Shown piece by piece: positions 47,845 to 58,624 of a stretch of DNA of 64,000 nt. The notes under the pieces were generated by a model. The model worked only from the letters and a program-made list of their open reading frames with translations, was not told the origin of the DNA and searched no databases. Origin of the DNA: Timema cristinae (Eukaryota > Arthropoda > Insecta > Phasmatodea > Timematidae). The stretch lies in assembly GCA_039000515.1 (NCBI GenBank), contig JBCFYV010000100.1, positions 52,885,433-52,949,432 of the forward strand. The letters run 5' to 3'. Position 1 is the stretch's first letter. Each line of letters opens with the position of its first letter. Position numbers and translations under genes: made by a program.

Positions 47845-48065
47845 AATCCTATTTATGTTGTCAATAACTCTCAGGGACAGACGCTTCAAACAGCTGGATT
47901 GTACTTGCCAAATGCTGTATTTACTCACGGACAACTCTATATAGCCTTATCAAGAGTCACTTAACCTAACAATATTTTTTTGTATCAATTACCGAAAATG
48001 ACAAACAAAAAATTCAAGATGATTGCATTCTGACATCAAATATTGTATACAAATATATATTGTAA
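47845..48065 (+). mobile_element. Helitron helicase C-terminal relic
   Basis: Encodes NNSQGQTLQTAGLYLP and then VFTHGQLYIALSRVT, the last conserved motifs of the Pif1-type helicase in Helitron Rep/helicase proteins. After a stop at 47,962-47,964 and a frame change, TSNIVYKYIL and a stop end at 48,065, matching the typical C-terminus. Only about the last 70 residues remain; Rep and the other helicase motifs are absent. A SINE-C lies directly upstream. No clear 3' hairpin plus CTRR terminus was identified. Confidence 0.85.
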
Positions 48066-48293
48066 ATTGTAAATACGTTCACATTAATAAACTCTTTGCT
48101 ATTTTGTGTAAACACTTCGCTGAGTAGTTAATTTCAACAACCCAACAAAAGACTACATCTTTTTTGGGGGGGGGGGGGGGTGAGTGTGCTAAAGTTTCGC
48201 ACGTGTTTACTGGTAATAGAAGTAAAATACGTAAAAGACTGTGTGGTGAGGTTACAATACATACATGGCTAGTTAAATAGCATTAAATAAAAT

Positions 48294-48640
48294 AACCGGT
48301 CTTGTGGTGTAGTGGTCAGTGCACCTAGCTACGAACCTAGGCGTCCCGGGTTCAGTTCCCGTCTGATACCTTGGGTATCTTTCCTGGCAGGGGAATCACC
48401 CCAACTGTCACCAGGGTTTGGTTAGTTAGTCTAAGTAGAGTTTAAATGTTTCAAGTTGTTCCACACCACACTCACTTCCACCCTCATCTCATCGGGACAT
48501 GGAAAGTATGTACGATTAGTACATTCGGGCGTCCCTGGGTAACGAACCGTACTTTCGTACTAGATCATATTTCCACAAACAAAGCTACGAGTGATGTAGT
48601 CCAGAAGCGCAATAATAATAAATAATAATAATAATAAAAT
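48294..48640 (+). mobile_element. SINE-D
   Basis: Best-preserved copy. The tail runs AAGCGCAATAATAATAAA, a TAA-type tail but without the hairpin tail of families A to C. Confidence 0.88.
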
Positions 48641-49565
48641 CAAATAATACTTTTAACAAAGCATTTCTTTATTTCCCAAACCAACGTTCCTAGAACATGG
48701 TACTTACAGGCTCCCGTTAGATTTCTTAGGATGTTAAGGGCAGAGGAATATTTATAACCACTTGAACAAAAAAAAATAACAAGATATTTTTTATTTTAAA
48801 AGTGAAACAATATTTTTTACCTACACTGATTTTTTATTGTTCATTAAGAGGAGGGGGGATGAAAAGGGGTGAGGGGTAGAAGAGAGTACTTAAAAAATAA
48901 AGTTATTACAGGACCTAAAACAGGCCAAGGGTTTGTTTCAAAGGTCTGGGCAACCTTCTTTGTAACTCTTTGTTCAGAGCCTGCTACAGTTACGTAAAAA
49001 AAAATAGTGATGAGGGGAGGGGGTGAGGAACTGCCTTTCATCCACAGGGTCCGCCTGTTAGTCCCAATCCGTCTTGTCCTGTTGTCTCTTCACTTTGTTT
49101 CAACAAACTCCACTACCTACCCCTTCCTTTTCACCGTCAAAGTCCTCTCTTCATTCTCAAAGATTTACATTGTATAGGTTTCTAAGGACCCCCAAGAATC
49201 AAACCCCCCGCACCCCGTAACCCTTCTACCTCCACCCATTACGTCAAACAATTCAGAACCAGGCTCCATCTTAAATCCTTGAGGGGGTAACTGGTGTGAA
49301 ATCTATTCACCACATCGCCGACAAATAAGAACAGATAATTGTGTTTATTTTTTGTTTACAAAATATATAGTGATGTGAAAAGGTAACTTTATAAATACGA
49401 AGCAAAGATTTAAACGTGCGAAGCAAAGTTGAAGCAGAAGCTAATGTTTCTGTTGTGACATATCATTTTTTTAATTTTTAAACTATCCAGTTGGTGATTT
49501 TAAATAGATACAGGATGGGACAGAAAGTATCGACACATCTAATTATAATATATAATTACAACTTC
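48641..49565. other. No recognised feature
   Basis: Purine-rich then pyrimidine-rich patches (48,845-49,260) inside AT-rich DNA. Confidence 0.45.
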
Positions 49566-49868
49566 AACTTGCCCCATTGTGTAGTGTTTAGTATACCTGA
49601 CTACGATCCCCGGCTGGTACCTTGGGTATTTTTCCCGAACAGTCACCAGGGTTTGGTTAGTTAGGCTCAACTTAGGTTTAAGTATTTCCACTGGCAATAC
49701 TCATGCTCACCATCACCTCCTCTCATGGGGACATGGAAAGAGCTCCCACGGAAAGATCGTAATATCAGTACATTCGGGCGTCCCCTGGACAGCGCTAAAT
49801 TAGTACTGAATAATATTTATACTACTAGGATACGAATGACGTCCAAACGCACCATATTATATTATTAT
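49566..49868 (+). mobile_element. SINE-D with shortened head
   Basis: The head lacks about 20 bases around the B box (GACTACGATCCCCGGCTGG). The body and tail are otherwise as in the other copies. Confidence 0.82.
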
Positions 49869-49964
49869 TTCTACTATTAAATGCTTCAAATTAAGTTTAA
49901 AATAACAACAAAAGATTGAAAATTTTCTACATACTCTTGAATTACATTTTTTTTTTTAAACAAT

Positions 49965-50225
49965 AGCTACCATTATGTGTAATACCTTGAAGTGTGCTCT
50001 TCTCAAATATTGACAAGACTTTGGGCAATGTCTCTTATCGAATTGCTTCAACTTCCATGAAACAAGACAATTTCCGGGGCTGCTAAGTTTGGTGAACGTG
50101 GTGGCAAGGCGATGTCCCCAAATCGTGAAACGAGGTGACTTAGGAAAATTTTTGCGAAGCACCTCAATTGATGTTAGGGCTTTGTGGGCCATTGCCCCAT
50201 CTTGCTGGACCCACGTGTTGTTGGA
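49965..50225 (-). mobile_element. Mariner-like transposase C-terminal relic
   Basis: On the minus strand TWVQQDGAMAHKALTS begins the stretch holding the second catalytic Asp of DDE mariner-type transposases (QQDGA.AH). A frameshifted stretch follows, corresponding to the PPRSPDLS region (ATTFTKLSSPGNC). The upstream catalytic domain is missing, cut by the SINE-A at 50,228. The inverted termini were not found. Confidence 0.82.
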
Positions 50226-50227
50226 AA

Positions 50228-50402
50228 CCAATTATTATTATTATTATTATTATTAGCACCGCGTCTTACTACCTGTTTGGGTTATACGCTCTTACGCTAA
50301 TGTGTAATGGTAGGGTGATTGTGAAATGAAATGGAGGACCTACAGTTTAACGTGGGATCCGAACCACGGTGGAGGCCTGGCATTCCCCACATTCACAAGT
50401 TG
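50228..50402 (-). mobile_element. SINE-A, 5'-truncated
   Basis: Tail half only, starting in an ATT run and stopping at CACAAGTTG. It directly abuts the mariner transposase relic. Confidence 0.85.
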
Positions 50403-50523
50403 CGTACCCCCTTTTATCCCTTCCGGATCTTGTAAGGTACAAACAAAGATGTCTACTAGTCATGAAAGTCATACAAAGGTTATTAAATAAGATTTTGCTC
50501 ATGAAAAACACTTTTTTTTTATT

Positions 50524-50776
50524 TTGCACCTCGTCTTACTACCCGTTCGGGTTATACACTTATGTAGGCCTACTAATTGCGTTCATAGTTTTAGGGATTA
50601 AGACGGTTATATTTAAGGGAAGTGTATCCGAGTTCGCGTGGAGGTAGAGTGGAAACCATTTAGCAAAAACTACCCTAAGTACACCCGACCGAGATTCGAA
50701 CCTCGATCTCCCCGTCATCGGCAGTCTAATCTATTGCTAGAGTAGCACGTTAGACCACGTGGTCACCGAAGCGATT
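50524..50776 (-). mobile_element. SINE-C carrying a GGCCTA micro-insertion
   Basis: Complete reverse copy. TAGGCCTA at 50,565-50,572 replaces the TA of the usual GTACTAATT. Confidence 0.88.
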
Positions 50777-50974
50777 ATGGAAATATACTAAAAAGTCATG
50801 AAATTAGCTTTTACGTCACGAATTTTTATGAGACAAGTTCTTTGTGAAGGTAAGAATAGTATTATACATATATATTATTATTATTATTATTAGTTCACTG
50901 CCTCTGTCATCAAATCTACCAACCACTGTCAATCACTCCTAATAGATACAGCTAAAACATTATACATCTTCTTG

Positions 50975-51040
50975 CAGTAGCCCCATGGCTTCTTTGGTGC
51001 TGACTGACAGCTGACTGCCAGAAGTGACAGCTACTTAACA
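50975..51040. mobile_element. MITE-2, single end
   Basis: CAGTAGCCCCATGGCTTC and the arm to TGACAGCTGACTGCC. Confidence 0.75.
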
Positions 51041-51099
51041 CCTGTACCCATAACATAGGACAGGAGTAAGTGTCACACCTTATAATTTATTGGCATAAA

Positions 51100-51373
51100 T
51101 GTGACCGGGTGGTCTAGGGGTAAGGTGTCAGACTTCTGTGCTGGCGGCCGGGGTTCAATCCTCGGTCCTGGCACAGATTTATCTGATTATCAAACCCTTC
51201 CTTCACCTCTGACAAGACATCTTGTGAATGTGGGGAATGCCAGGCCTCCACCGTGGTTCGGATTCCACGTTAAACTGTAGGTCCTTCATTTCATCTCACA
51301 ATCACCCTATCATTACACATTAGCGTAAGTGCGTATAACCCGAATGGGTAGTAAGACGCGGTGCTAATAATAA
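51100..51373 (+). mobile_element. SINE-A, full length
   Basis: Complete copy. The 12-base duplication TATTGGCATAAA lies at 51,088-51,099 and 51,374-51,385. Confidence 0.95.
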
Positions 51374-51870
51374 TATTGGCATAAAGTATATTTTTGGTAA
51401 ACTTGTTTCTTATATATTTTTTACCCCAAATATGTTGCTCAAAATTATCTTACATTTAGCAATATCACCCAGCGATGACAGTTTAGAAATAAGAAAATCT
51501 TATACATTAGAATTTATGTACGAAAATCTCAGTCTTGTAGTTTATACACGGATTTATGGGAGTCCCCGACACTGTATGTCGCCAAGAGGTCCCCGCATAC
51601 GTGAATTCAGCACTGGCTTCTGATATCCACATTGGTTGGAAAAGCTTACAGCCGTGAAGGTCAAACGTGAAGTCATAAATGTAAACAGCAGATTAGGAGA
51701 AACAAGTAATATGTTTCCAATGGCAGAACTACAAGCTTGGTCTCGTATGGTCAAACGGCAGTAAATTTAATTTAAATAACTTTACTTTGTATCTTAGGAG
51801 AAAAACACTTCGATCAAGCTTCATAAGTTTGTTTCTGGGTAAAGAAACTATTAAAAAAATTTAAAACGCT

Positions 51871-52100
51871 TCAGTAGTCGAATGATCTAGGACGTCAGTC
51901 TCGCAATAGACTGTATTGCCAATGAGTGGAAGATCGGGGATCAAATCCCGGTCGGTTGTACTGATGATTTTTTCCTAAATGTTTTACCCCTCTCCTTCCA
52001 CGATAAAAAATTGGATGCGTTTGCTCCAAATTTCAGTTTACGAATTCTCAACAGACTGGCGTAATTAGTAGGCCTACGAACAATTATGGACCGAAAGGGG
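51871..52100 (+). mobile_element. SINE-C carrying a GGCCTA micro-insertion
   Basis: Head and body are good. TAGGCCTA at 52,069-52,076 occurs at the same consensus GTAC as in the 50.5-kb copy. Confidence 0.85.
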
Positions 52101-53166
52101 TGCTACCCTTATCCCTCCCTCCCTTATCACCTTTTACACCTGCAAGACACCACTGGCTGACGGAAACAAGATGTCACGAGGTTTTTCTGGACAATGACAA
52201 CACTGTTAAAAGTGATGAATGAATGCTATACAAAAAATATATGTATGTCGCCTCGAACAGGTGATCTCTGACACAAAACCGTCGTTTTGCCACCGTATTA
52301 TTTATAATCACGCTCCATTACCTTGAACCGCGAGTTTTAACGACTCGAGCTGTTTGATTAATAACATTTGTAACAGAGTATTTCTGGTAAGTAAGGGGTA
52401 AACAAGAGTTCCTTCAACACTTTAAACAATCCATTCACGTCTTTGTAGAAAGCACTCTATTCATTTGTCTTTTAGGTTGGAGTGAAGTGGTATGGGGGAG
52501 GGGGGGAGTAGCCCCCACCAAAACTTTCGAGGGGGGGATTCACCTTCCCCTTTCTCCTCATCTTTTCAAGGTTTGGAAGGAAGGGGTTAGGGAAAGAGGA
52601 TGAGGAAGGTGAGGTCGTGAGAAAGTACGCATACTGGCTAACGCTTTAACCGCGCGGGAACGAACTGTTGTAAGTGTTGGACGAGGAGGGAAAGTACTTT
52701 GACATTACTAACACGAGTAGCGGAGAGAAAGTAATTAGCCCTGTGGTTAAAAAAAAAAGAGAGAGAGACCAGTAAAGGGGTAGAAGCAGGTCTAAAGAAA
52801 AAACTATATTGTAGTGAGTGAAAAGATTTTCTCGGACACCTCTAAAGTCCCACCTAATCCCACTCTACCCTTTTTTTTAAAAAAAATTGTCCCAAAGGCT
52901 ATTCTTTTATCACACCCGTCTTATGGCAGTGAAAGGTTTTATCCAGAATTTTTAAATTGGTAATTTTCTGTAACTAATGGATGATTGTTGATGAACAGTT
53001 TGTTGTGTAAATACCACGACAAGTTTTTTGTCAGACGACCAGAAAATTGCATTTGTTAACCCAAGTGACGGGGCGGAATATAGCGCAATCTCACCTGACA
53101 AACTTCACGGGAATTCAAAAATAAGTTGTTTTTTGTCACCGCGTCTACTCGTTATAGTTTTTTCTT
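52101..53166. other. No recognised feature
   Basis: Includes a G/A-rich block at 52,480-52,640 with G runs. Confidence 0.45.
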
Positions 53167-53455
53167 TGAAGTATTTAACGTGCACTTTATGAACCGAGTG
53201 ATTATATCAGCACACGAGAATTGCTGTGAACGAGAGTGAAAGAGCCTACCAATTTTGCTGGGATAGGTATTTTCACATACCTTCCAGGGTTCTTTAACAC
53301 GCCACAATCGACATGGGTCCAACGACTACTGATTTGTATCGATCAAGAAAAATCCGTCGACCACAGTTGGGTTTGAGCCCACTAACATCGGGTCTTGAGG
53401 TGAGCCCTTCACACTAAGTCCACCGAGGTCAACTCACTGAGCTAGAGCAGTGGGG
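53167..53455 (-). mobile_element. SINE-F
   Basis: Minus-strand tRNA-like head (GGTGGACTTAGTGTGAAGGG, B box GGGCTCAAACCC), followed by a 200-base body ending in GCACGTTAAATACTTC. Confidence 0.75.
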
Positions 53456-53554
53456 CTCAAACCTTTTGTGGGCGTGAACCCACTGAAGCATTATTTTATT
53501 TATAAGATCCCATACCACCAAGTAAATAAAATATGTCACTCCTACTTAAATGAA

Positions 53555-53810
53555 CGTAGTTTGCTAACGCGCTAGTCGTGTTGAACTCGACTGCTGAGGA
53601 CGGGGAGATCGAGGTTCGAATCTCGGTCGGGTGAACTGGGGTGGTTTTTCCTAAATGGTTTTCCACTCTCCCTCCACGCAAATGCGGGTTCACTTCCTCT
53701 AATTCAATCTTCCCAATTCCTAATCCATTAGCATAATTAGTACTTAAAGCGTATAACCCGAACGGGTAGTAAGACGCGGTGCTAAATATTATTATTATTA
53801 TTATTATTAT
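53555..53810 (+). mobile_element. SINE-B, nearly full length
   Basis: Begins a few bases inside the head. The 12-base duplication TACTTAAATGAA lies at 53,543-53,554 and 53,811-53,822. Confidence 0.95.
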
Positions 53811-53857
53811 TACTTAAATGAAACCTTCTCCGCTTACACCTTGCGTTACGGTAATTC

Positions 53858-53905
53858 GTGTGTCTGTGTGTGTGTGTGTCTGTGTGTGTGTGTGTCTGTG
53901 TGTGT

Positions 53906-53948
<43 letters not shown>

Positions 53949-53950
53949 TG
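53858..53950. repeat. (GT)n microsatellite with CT interruptions
   Basis: Long TG run broken by TC at intervals. The overlapping open frames are trivial. Confidence 0.95.
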
Positions 53951-54692
53951 TATTCATTAATCGTCTATTGGCGCGCTTTTACACAGAGCATATCAATTCT
54001 GTGTCCATTAAATATCACACAAAAAACAGCAATTATTATTGTTTGATGTCAAGAAAAATATTTCACGAAAAAAAAAGCACATAACTATTTCTTTGCGTCT
54101 TGATTTAAATTGTGGCAAAGAAAAAGAACGTTGTCAAAAGGAATAATCCAAGCTTTTTTTTTAACTTTTTTTTTAATATCTTATACTTCAAAGTTGAAAG
54201 AAATTCATAAGAGATTATTATTTTATTTTCTGCGCAGAGTAATAAAAAATAAAATGGAGAACGGTGGGAATAAGTAAGTTCTCATAAAGATTTGTAATTA
54301 GGAATGCGATGGACGGCTACTATGAGGGAATGACAATTCGAATAATAGAATAGATTTGAAGTGAAAATTGTCAGGGACATCAAAGAGTCAGCGGAAAGAT
54401 AGGAAAGAAGACATCGGAAAAGACACACCGGTGGGGAGGGGAGGGGAGGGACACACAGCAAGTTTATTTTTATCAGGCTTTTTTTTACAGAATTCTTTTT
54501 TTTCCTCCCTGGAAAGAGAAGAGTTCCGAACTTATTTGAATCCGTCTCTGGAGAATACTAAAAAGGGTTTATGAACAAATACAAGGTATGTTAAAACGGT
54601 GTGATGCAACTAATGGTCCGCAACCCCTTTAATTCTGGACCACCAAATCTAAACAGGCTTTTAAATAATTAATAATATTATATAATTTTTTT
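53951..54692. other. No recognised feature
   Basis: AT-rich with a purine-rich patch at 54,370-54,450. Confidence 0.45.
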
Positions 54693-54908
54693 AGCCCCAT
54701 GTCTTTCTAGCCGTTCGGGTTATATGCTTACTTTTTTATTACACTGATGTGTTAGGAATAGGCAAGTTTAATTTAGAGGAAGTGTACTCACACTTGCGTG
54801 AAGGGAGTGTGAAAAACTATTTATGAAAAGCCAACCTAAGTAAACCGAGCGGGATTCAAACCACTACTCCTCCATCACAGGGAGTCCAGTCTATTGTGAA
54901 GTCTTAGT
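54693..54908 (-). mobile_element. SINE-C, head truncated
   Basis: Tail GTCTTTCTAGCCGTTCGGG and body GAGGAAGTGTACTC are present. The first part of the head is missing. Confidence 0.8.
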
Positions 54909-55317
54909 TAAGATAATGTAAGGATATTTATTAGTAGGCCTACTAGATAACGCAGATCACAATTTCTACCGCGCTCTGTAATATTCGACGCGAACTTACC
55001 TCAATACCAGGTGCTCTAAATACAAAACTTTCCCACGAAACTACTGGTTGGTTTATTGTGATATAAGTTCGCTAATTTCCTCCGCCGCCATGAAGACTTG
55101 TTGCTGTGCTACCAACAATTTATCCCCGCCCTCGCCACTCCCATAAACCTCGGGGTCCTCTTTTGAGTGAAGTTGGCCACACTACCTCATACAGAGAGAA
55201 AACAGTACCTAGAAGTTGGTGCAACTGTTTGTTTTACCTCCTCCTGACTGACTCTTGGCGGATGGTGTCCGGGAAGTTGGACACTGGGAGGATATAGTAC
55301 GTAGAGATGGATACAGG

Positions 55318-56538
55318 GTGTTTGGAAACTCATAGCCCAAGCTCCGTGCATAGCTTGTTTGAACCAAAAGTAATACAAAATTCCTATAAGCTCACATCCG
55401 GAAAACTGTTCTGATACCATTCAAGTGTGTCCAAAGTTTCGGCGTACAGCGCTGAAAGAGCAAAGCTGTTCAAGCATGCGTGTACAACAGGTTATATAGG
55501 ACTTAGGCGCACTGCACTGTACATGTAATAATGGCAAGTGATATATGTGATTGTAATGTTGATCTATTTTCTCCTTAAATAAACTTAGATTAAGAAATAA
55601 AAACATGTAAAAATAATAAGTGTGTATTAATTATATAATAATTCTTTAATTGGCGCTCGATCACGGGGCTATAAATACCAATTAACTCACAACATCAAAA
55701 AACCGGACCGATTTAATTAGTGCTCGACCACGGAGCAATACCAGAGAGACAGTTAAAGATTTTTCGCTAATGAAAATTAATTATTCAATTAAGAAGGGGA
55801 AAATAATTTTCAATATTTTATAATGGTGTGATGTATGATTTCATACTGATTTTAAACGTACTTAATGATTCCAAGATTATCATCTATATATTTAAAGTAT
55901 TTTAAATTTGTTTTGAGGTTAGGTATTCTCATAAATAAAGTTTTTGATAAGGTGATTCAGATGTTCTGTTATTATCCTTTCTCTATCCGAAACAATGTAT
56001 TTTTTAAGTAATTGGGTTTATTTTGTGAATTATTCTTTTGTGTTTTTAAGCTAATTATTCAGTAAATGTATCAAAGTAGTGGCTCATATAACGAATTTGG
56101 CCGTCAGGCTTTTAAGAGTATGTGTAGCATTAAGAGTGTTTGTTAAGTATGTCAATATAATAATAATAGTAAAAGTGGATCCGTGAAGGATCATCATAAT
56201 AATACTAATAATTAAAAGTGGATCCGTGAAGGATCATTGAAATAAATAAAGTGCAACGAAGTGTTTAAACCAATAAATGATTAAAAGACACTTTGATTAG
56301 TGACAATTAAATTCAATTTTTTATTAAAAGTGGTGTGCAGTGCTACGCGCCTAGCTTTTATGTAACCTGTTGTACACGCATGCGTGCACAGCCTTGCTCT
56401 CCCGGTGCTGTACGCCGAAACTTTGGACACACTTGAATGGTATCAGCATAGTTCTCCGGATGTAAGTTTATAGGAATTTTGTATTACTCTCGGTTCAACA
56501 AGCTATATGTGCAGCTTGGTCGTCGAGTTTCCTAGCAT
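55318..56538. mobile_element. 1.2-kb element with long terminal inverted repeats
   Basis: Arms of about 205 bases (55,318-55,523 and 56,332-56,538) are reverse complements at high identity, including GTGTCCAAAGTTTCGGCGTA and CATGCGTGTACAACAGGTTA. The ends are GTGTTTGGAAACTC and GAGTTTCCTAGCAT. The interior has no long frame. It holds two GTGGATCCGTGAAGGATCAT units (56,176-56,195 and 56,218-56,237) and a doubled GCTCGAYCACGG motif near 55,655 and 55,722. The superfamily is not determined. Confidence 0.85.
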
Positions 56539-56644
56539 ATTTTATGTGCAATACAACTACTACCTAGATTGCTCAAAGGATGACGAGGAAATTATGAATC
56601 TAGAGAAAAAGTAGTAAAGTGTCAGAAATAATATTATAAATACA

Positions 56645-57550
56645 GCAAAGTGTAGTGTAGGTCTTTGCAAAAAAGAGTAGGAAGAAACCAAGATTAAACA
56701 ACGAATGTTCAAAAGTAAAAGAGGAGAAAAGAGAAGCAAAATTACATTGGTTAGGAAGTCCGAGTTTATTGAGCTTAAACCCATTTAGCAATGCAAAAAT
56801 AGTTATACCAATGAGCTTTATTTGGGTATTAACGGATACAGGGAAAATTATCAGTCTAAAGGCAATTTAGGGAAAGATGAGAATGTTAACCTGATGGCAG
56901 ATACGATAGAGTAGGTGGAACGATCACTTTAGGCATATTTTTGGACGTTCATGAAGGATCCAAATTGGGTAAGGGTGTCAATATTCATACTGCTGAACCA
57001 ATAGTCTCAGATGCAAATATTAGTGAAGTCAAAGAAGCTATTGGGAAGTTAAAGAATCATTAATCTCCAGGTATAGGTTCAATTTCATCAGAGTTAATAA
57101 AGGGAGGTGATGAAAAAATAGTTATAGAAATTCATATATGGCTATGTTCCATATGGAACAGCGAGGTGTATTACCATAAGAATTGAAGGAAGGTATTATA
57201 ATACAAATTTTCAAAAAAGGAATGAAACAGTGTAATAACTCCAGAGATATCTCACTATTACCAACATCCTATACAATTTTATCTCTAACATAATTTTAAC
57301 GATATTGACGTCATACGCTAATGAAATATTTGTGTATCAGTGTGGATTTTGATGAAATAGATCGAAAACTGATCATATTTTTACTGCTAAGCAAATATTG
57401 TGAAAATGTGGGATTACCACATTACGGTTTAACAATTATACATGGGTTTTAAAAAGGCCTACGATTCAGTTAAAATAAATAAATTATATGAAATTTTAGT
57501 TATATTTTGGATACCCAAAAAACAGCTATACTTATTTTAATGCCATTGCC
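56645..57550 (+). mobile_element. LINE relic covering the reverse-transcriptase core
   Basis: The largest LINE piece, riddled with stops and shifts. In order it shows NNECSKVKEEKREAKLHWL, GINGYRENYQSKGNL, LGKDENVNLMAD, then SPGIGSISSELIKGG (57,064-57,108), NSRDISLLPTSY, and the RT motif KKAYDSV (57,451-57,471). It was presumably an endonuclease-reverse transcriptase. It has no function now. A SINE-C follows directly. Confidence 0.85.
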
Positions 57551-57579
57551 ATGATAAAAATTGGACATATAGAAAGTGC

Positions 57580-57735
57580 ACCAACATTAGCGTGAGTAGA
57601 GCGTGTAAAATCGTTTAAAAAACCACCCTAAGTATATCCAACCAATATTGGAACCCTAATATCCCCATCTTTAAAAATGATAGTATATTGCGAGAGTGAC
57701 GCCTTAGACTATTAGACCACCTATGCGGGTTATGT
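57580..57735 (-). mobile_element. SINE-C, tail lost
   Basis: Head half with GCGAGAGTGACGCCTTAGAC. It starts where the large LINE relic stops. Confidence 0.75.
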
Positions 57736-58049
57736 TAACTTTTAAAGATATCTTTCTCCAATAGTATATTTACATGGGGATGCCCCGGATGGGTAAAAAT
57801 AAGGAATTAACAAAAAGCTTTTACTTGTAAATAATAGATACTTTTCAAATCAAACGTAATACACGTGCTATTCTCGAAACCAAGATGGCGCTCCGAGTAA
57901 ACCACTTGCCTCGTTATTTCACCTCTTTGTTTCAACCTGCATCCATTCCCCACCCCACTTGTTTTTTATTTGAACTTGTGATAGTGTTTAGATTGCTTGA
58001 GGGTGTTAAAATAAGATGCAACCCATTTCTTAAAATAGTTTCGAATTCA

Positions 58050-58290
58050 CAAAGTTGCAATTTTTTCATCAAAACTTTTTTTGGTCAAAATAAATCAAAC
58101 ATTTCTCCAGTAGAAACAAAGAGTTTAATTTTCTCCACGTGATGATATCAACAGTTGTTGAATATTTGTCATGAGCATAACGACATTAGATTAAAAACTT
58201 TTTAAATTAAGATAAAAAAAGATTTAATTAGATTCCAGGACAACCTTGACAGATATTCAACAATTACTGTTAAAATTACTAAACCCTGAG
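58050..58290. mobile_element. MITE-1, right arm truncated
   Basis: Left arm intact (CCAGTAGAAACAAAGAGTTT). The right arm stops after AACAATTACTGTTAAAATTA. Confidence 0.85.
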
Positions 58291-58334
58291 TTCAATAGGA
58301 AGCCCACACTCGACCACGGATAGTAATTATTAAT

Positions 58335-58624
58335 AATAATAATTATTATTATTATTAGCACCACGTCTTACTACCCGTTCGAGTTATACGCACTTACGCT
58401 AGCGTGTAATGTTAGGGTGATTGTGAGATGAAATGGAGGACCTACAGTTTAACGTGGAATCCGAACCACGGTGGAGGACTGGCATTCCCCACATTCACAA
58501 GATGTCTTGTCAGAGGTGAAGGAAGGGTTTGGCAATCAGATAAATCTGTGCCGGGACCGAGGATTGAAGCCAGGACCCCCAGCACAGAAGTCCAACACCT
58601 TACCCCTAGACCACCAGGTCACCC
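58335..58624 (-). mobile_element. SINE-A, full length
   Basis: Complete reverse copy from the ATT tail to the head (CCACCAGGTCACC). AT-rich flanks obscure any duplication. It lies just beyond a truncated palindromic MITE. Confidence 0.9.

Noticed and set aside
53818..54084. Cys/Val-rich open frame over the GT run
   Set aside because: It is simply the translation of a dinucleotide repeat.
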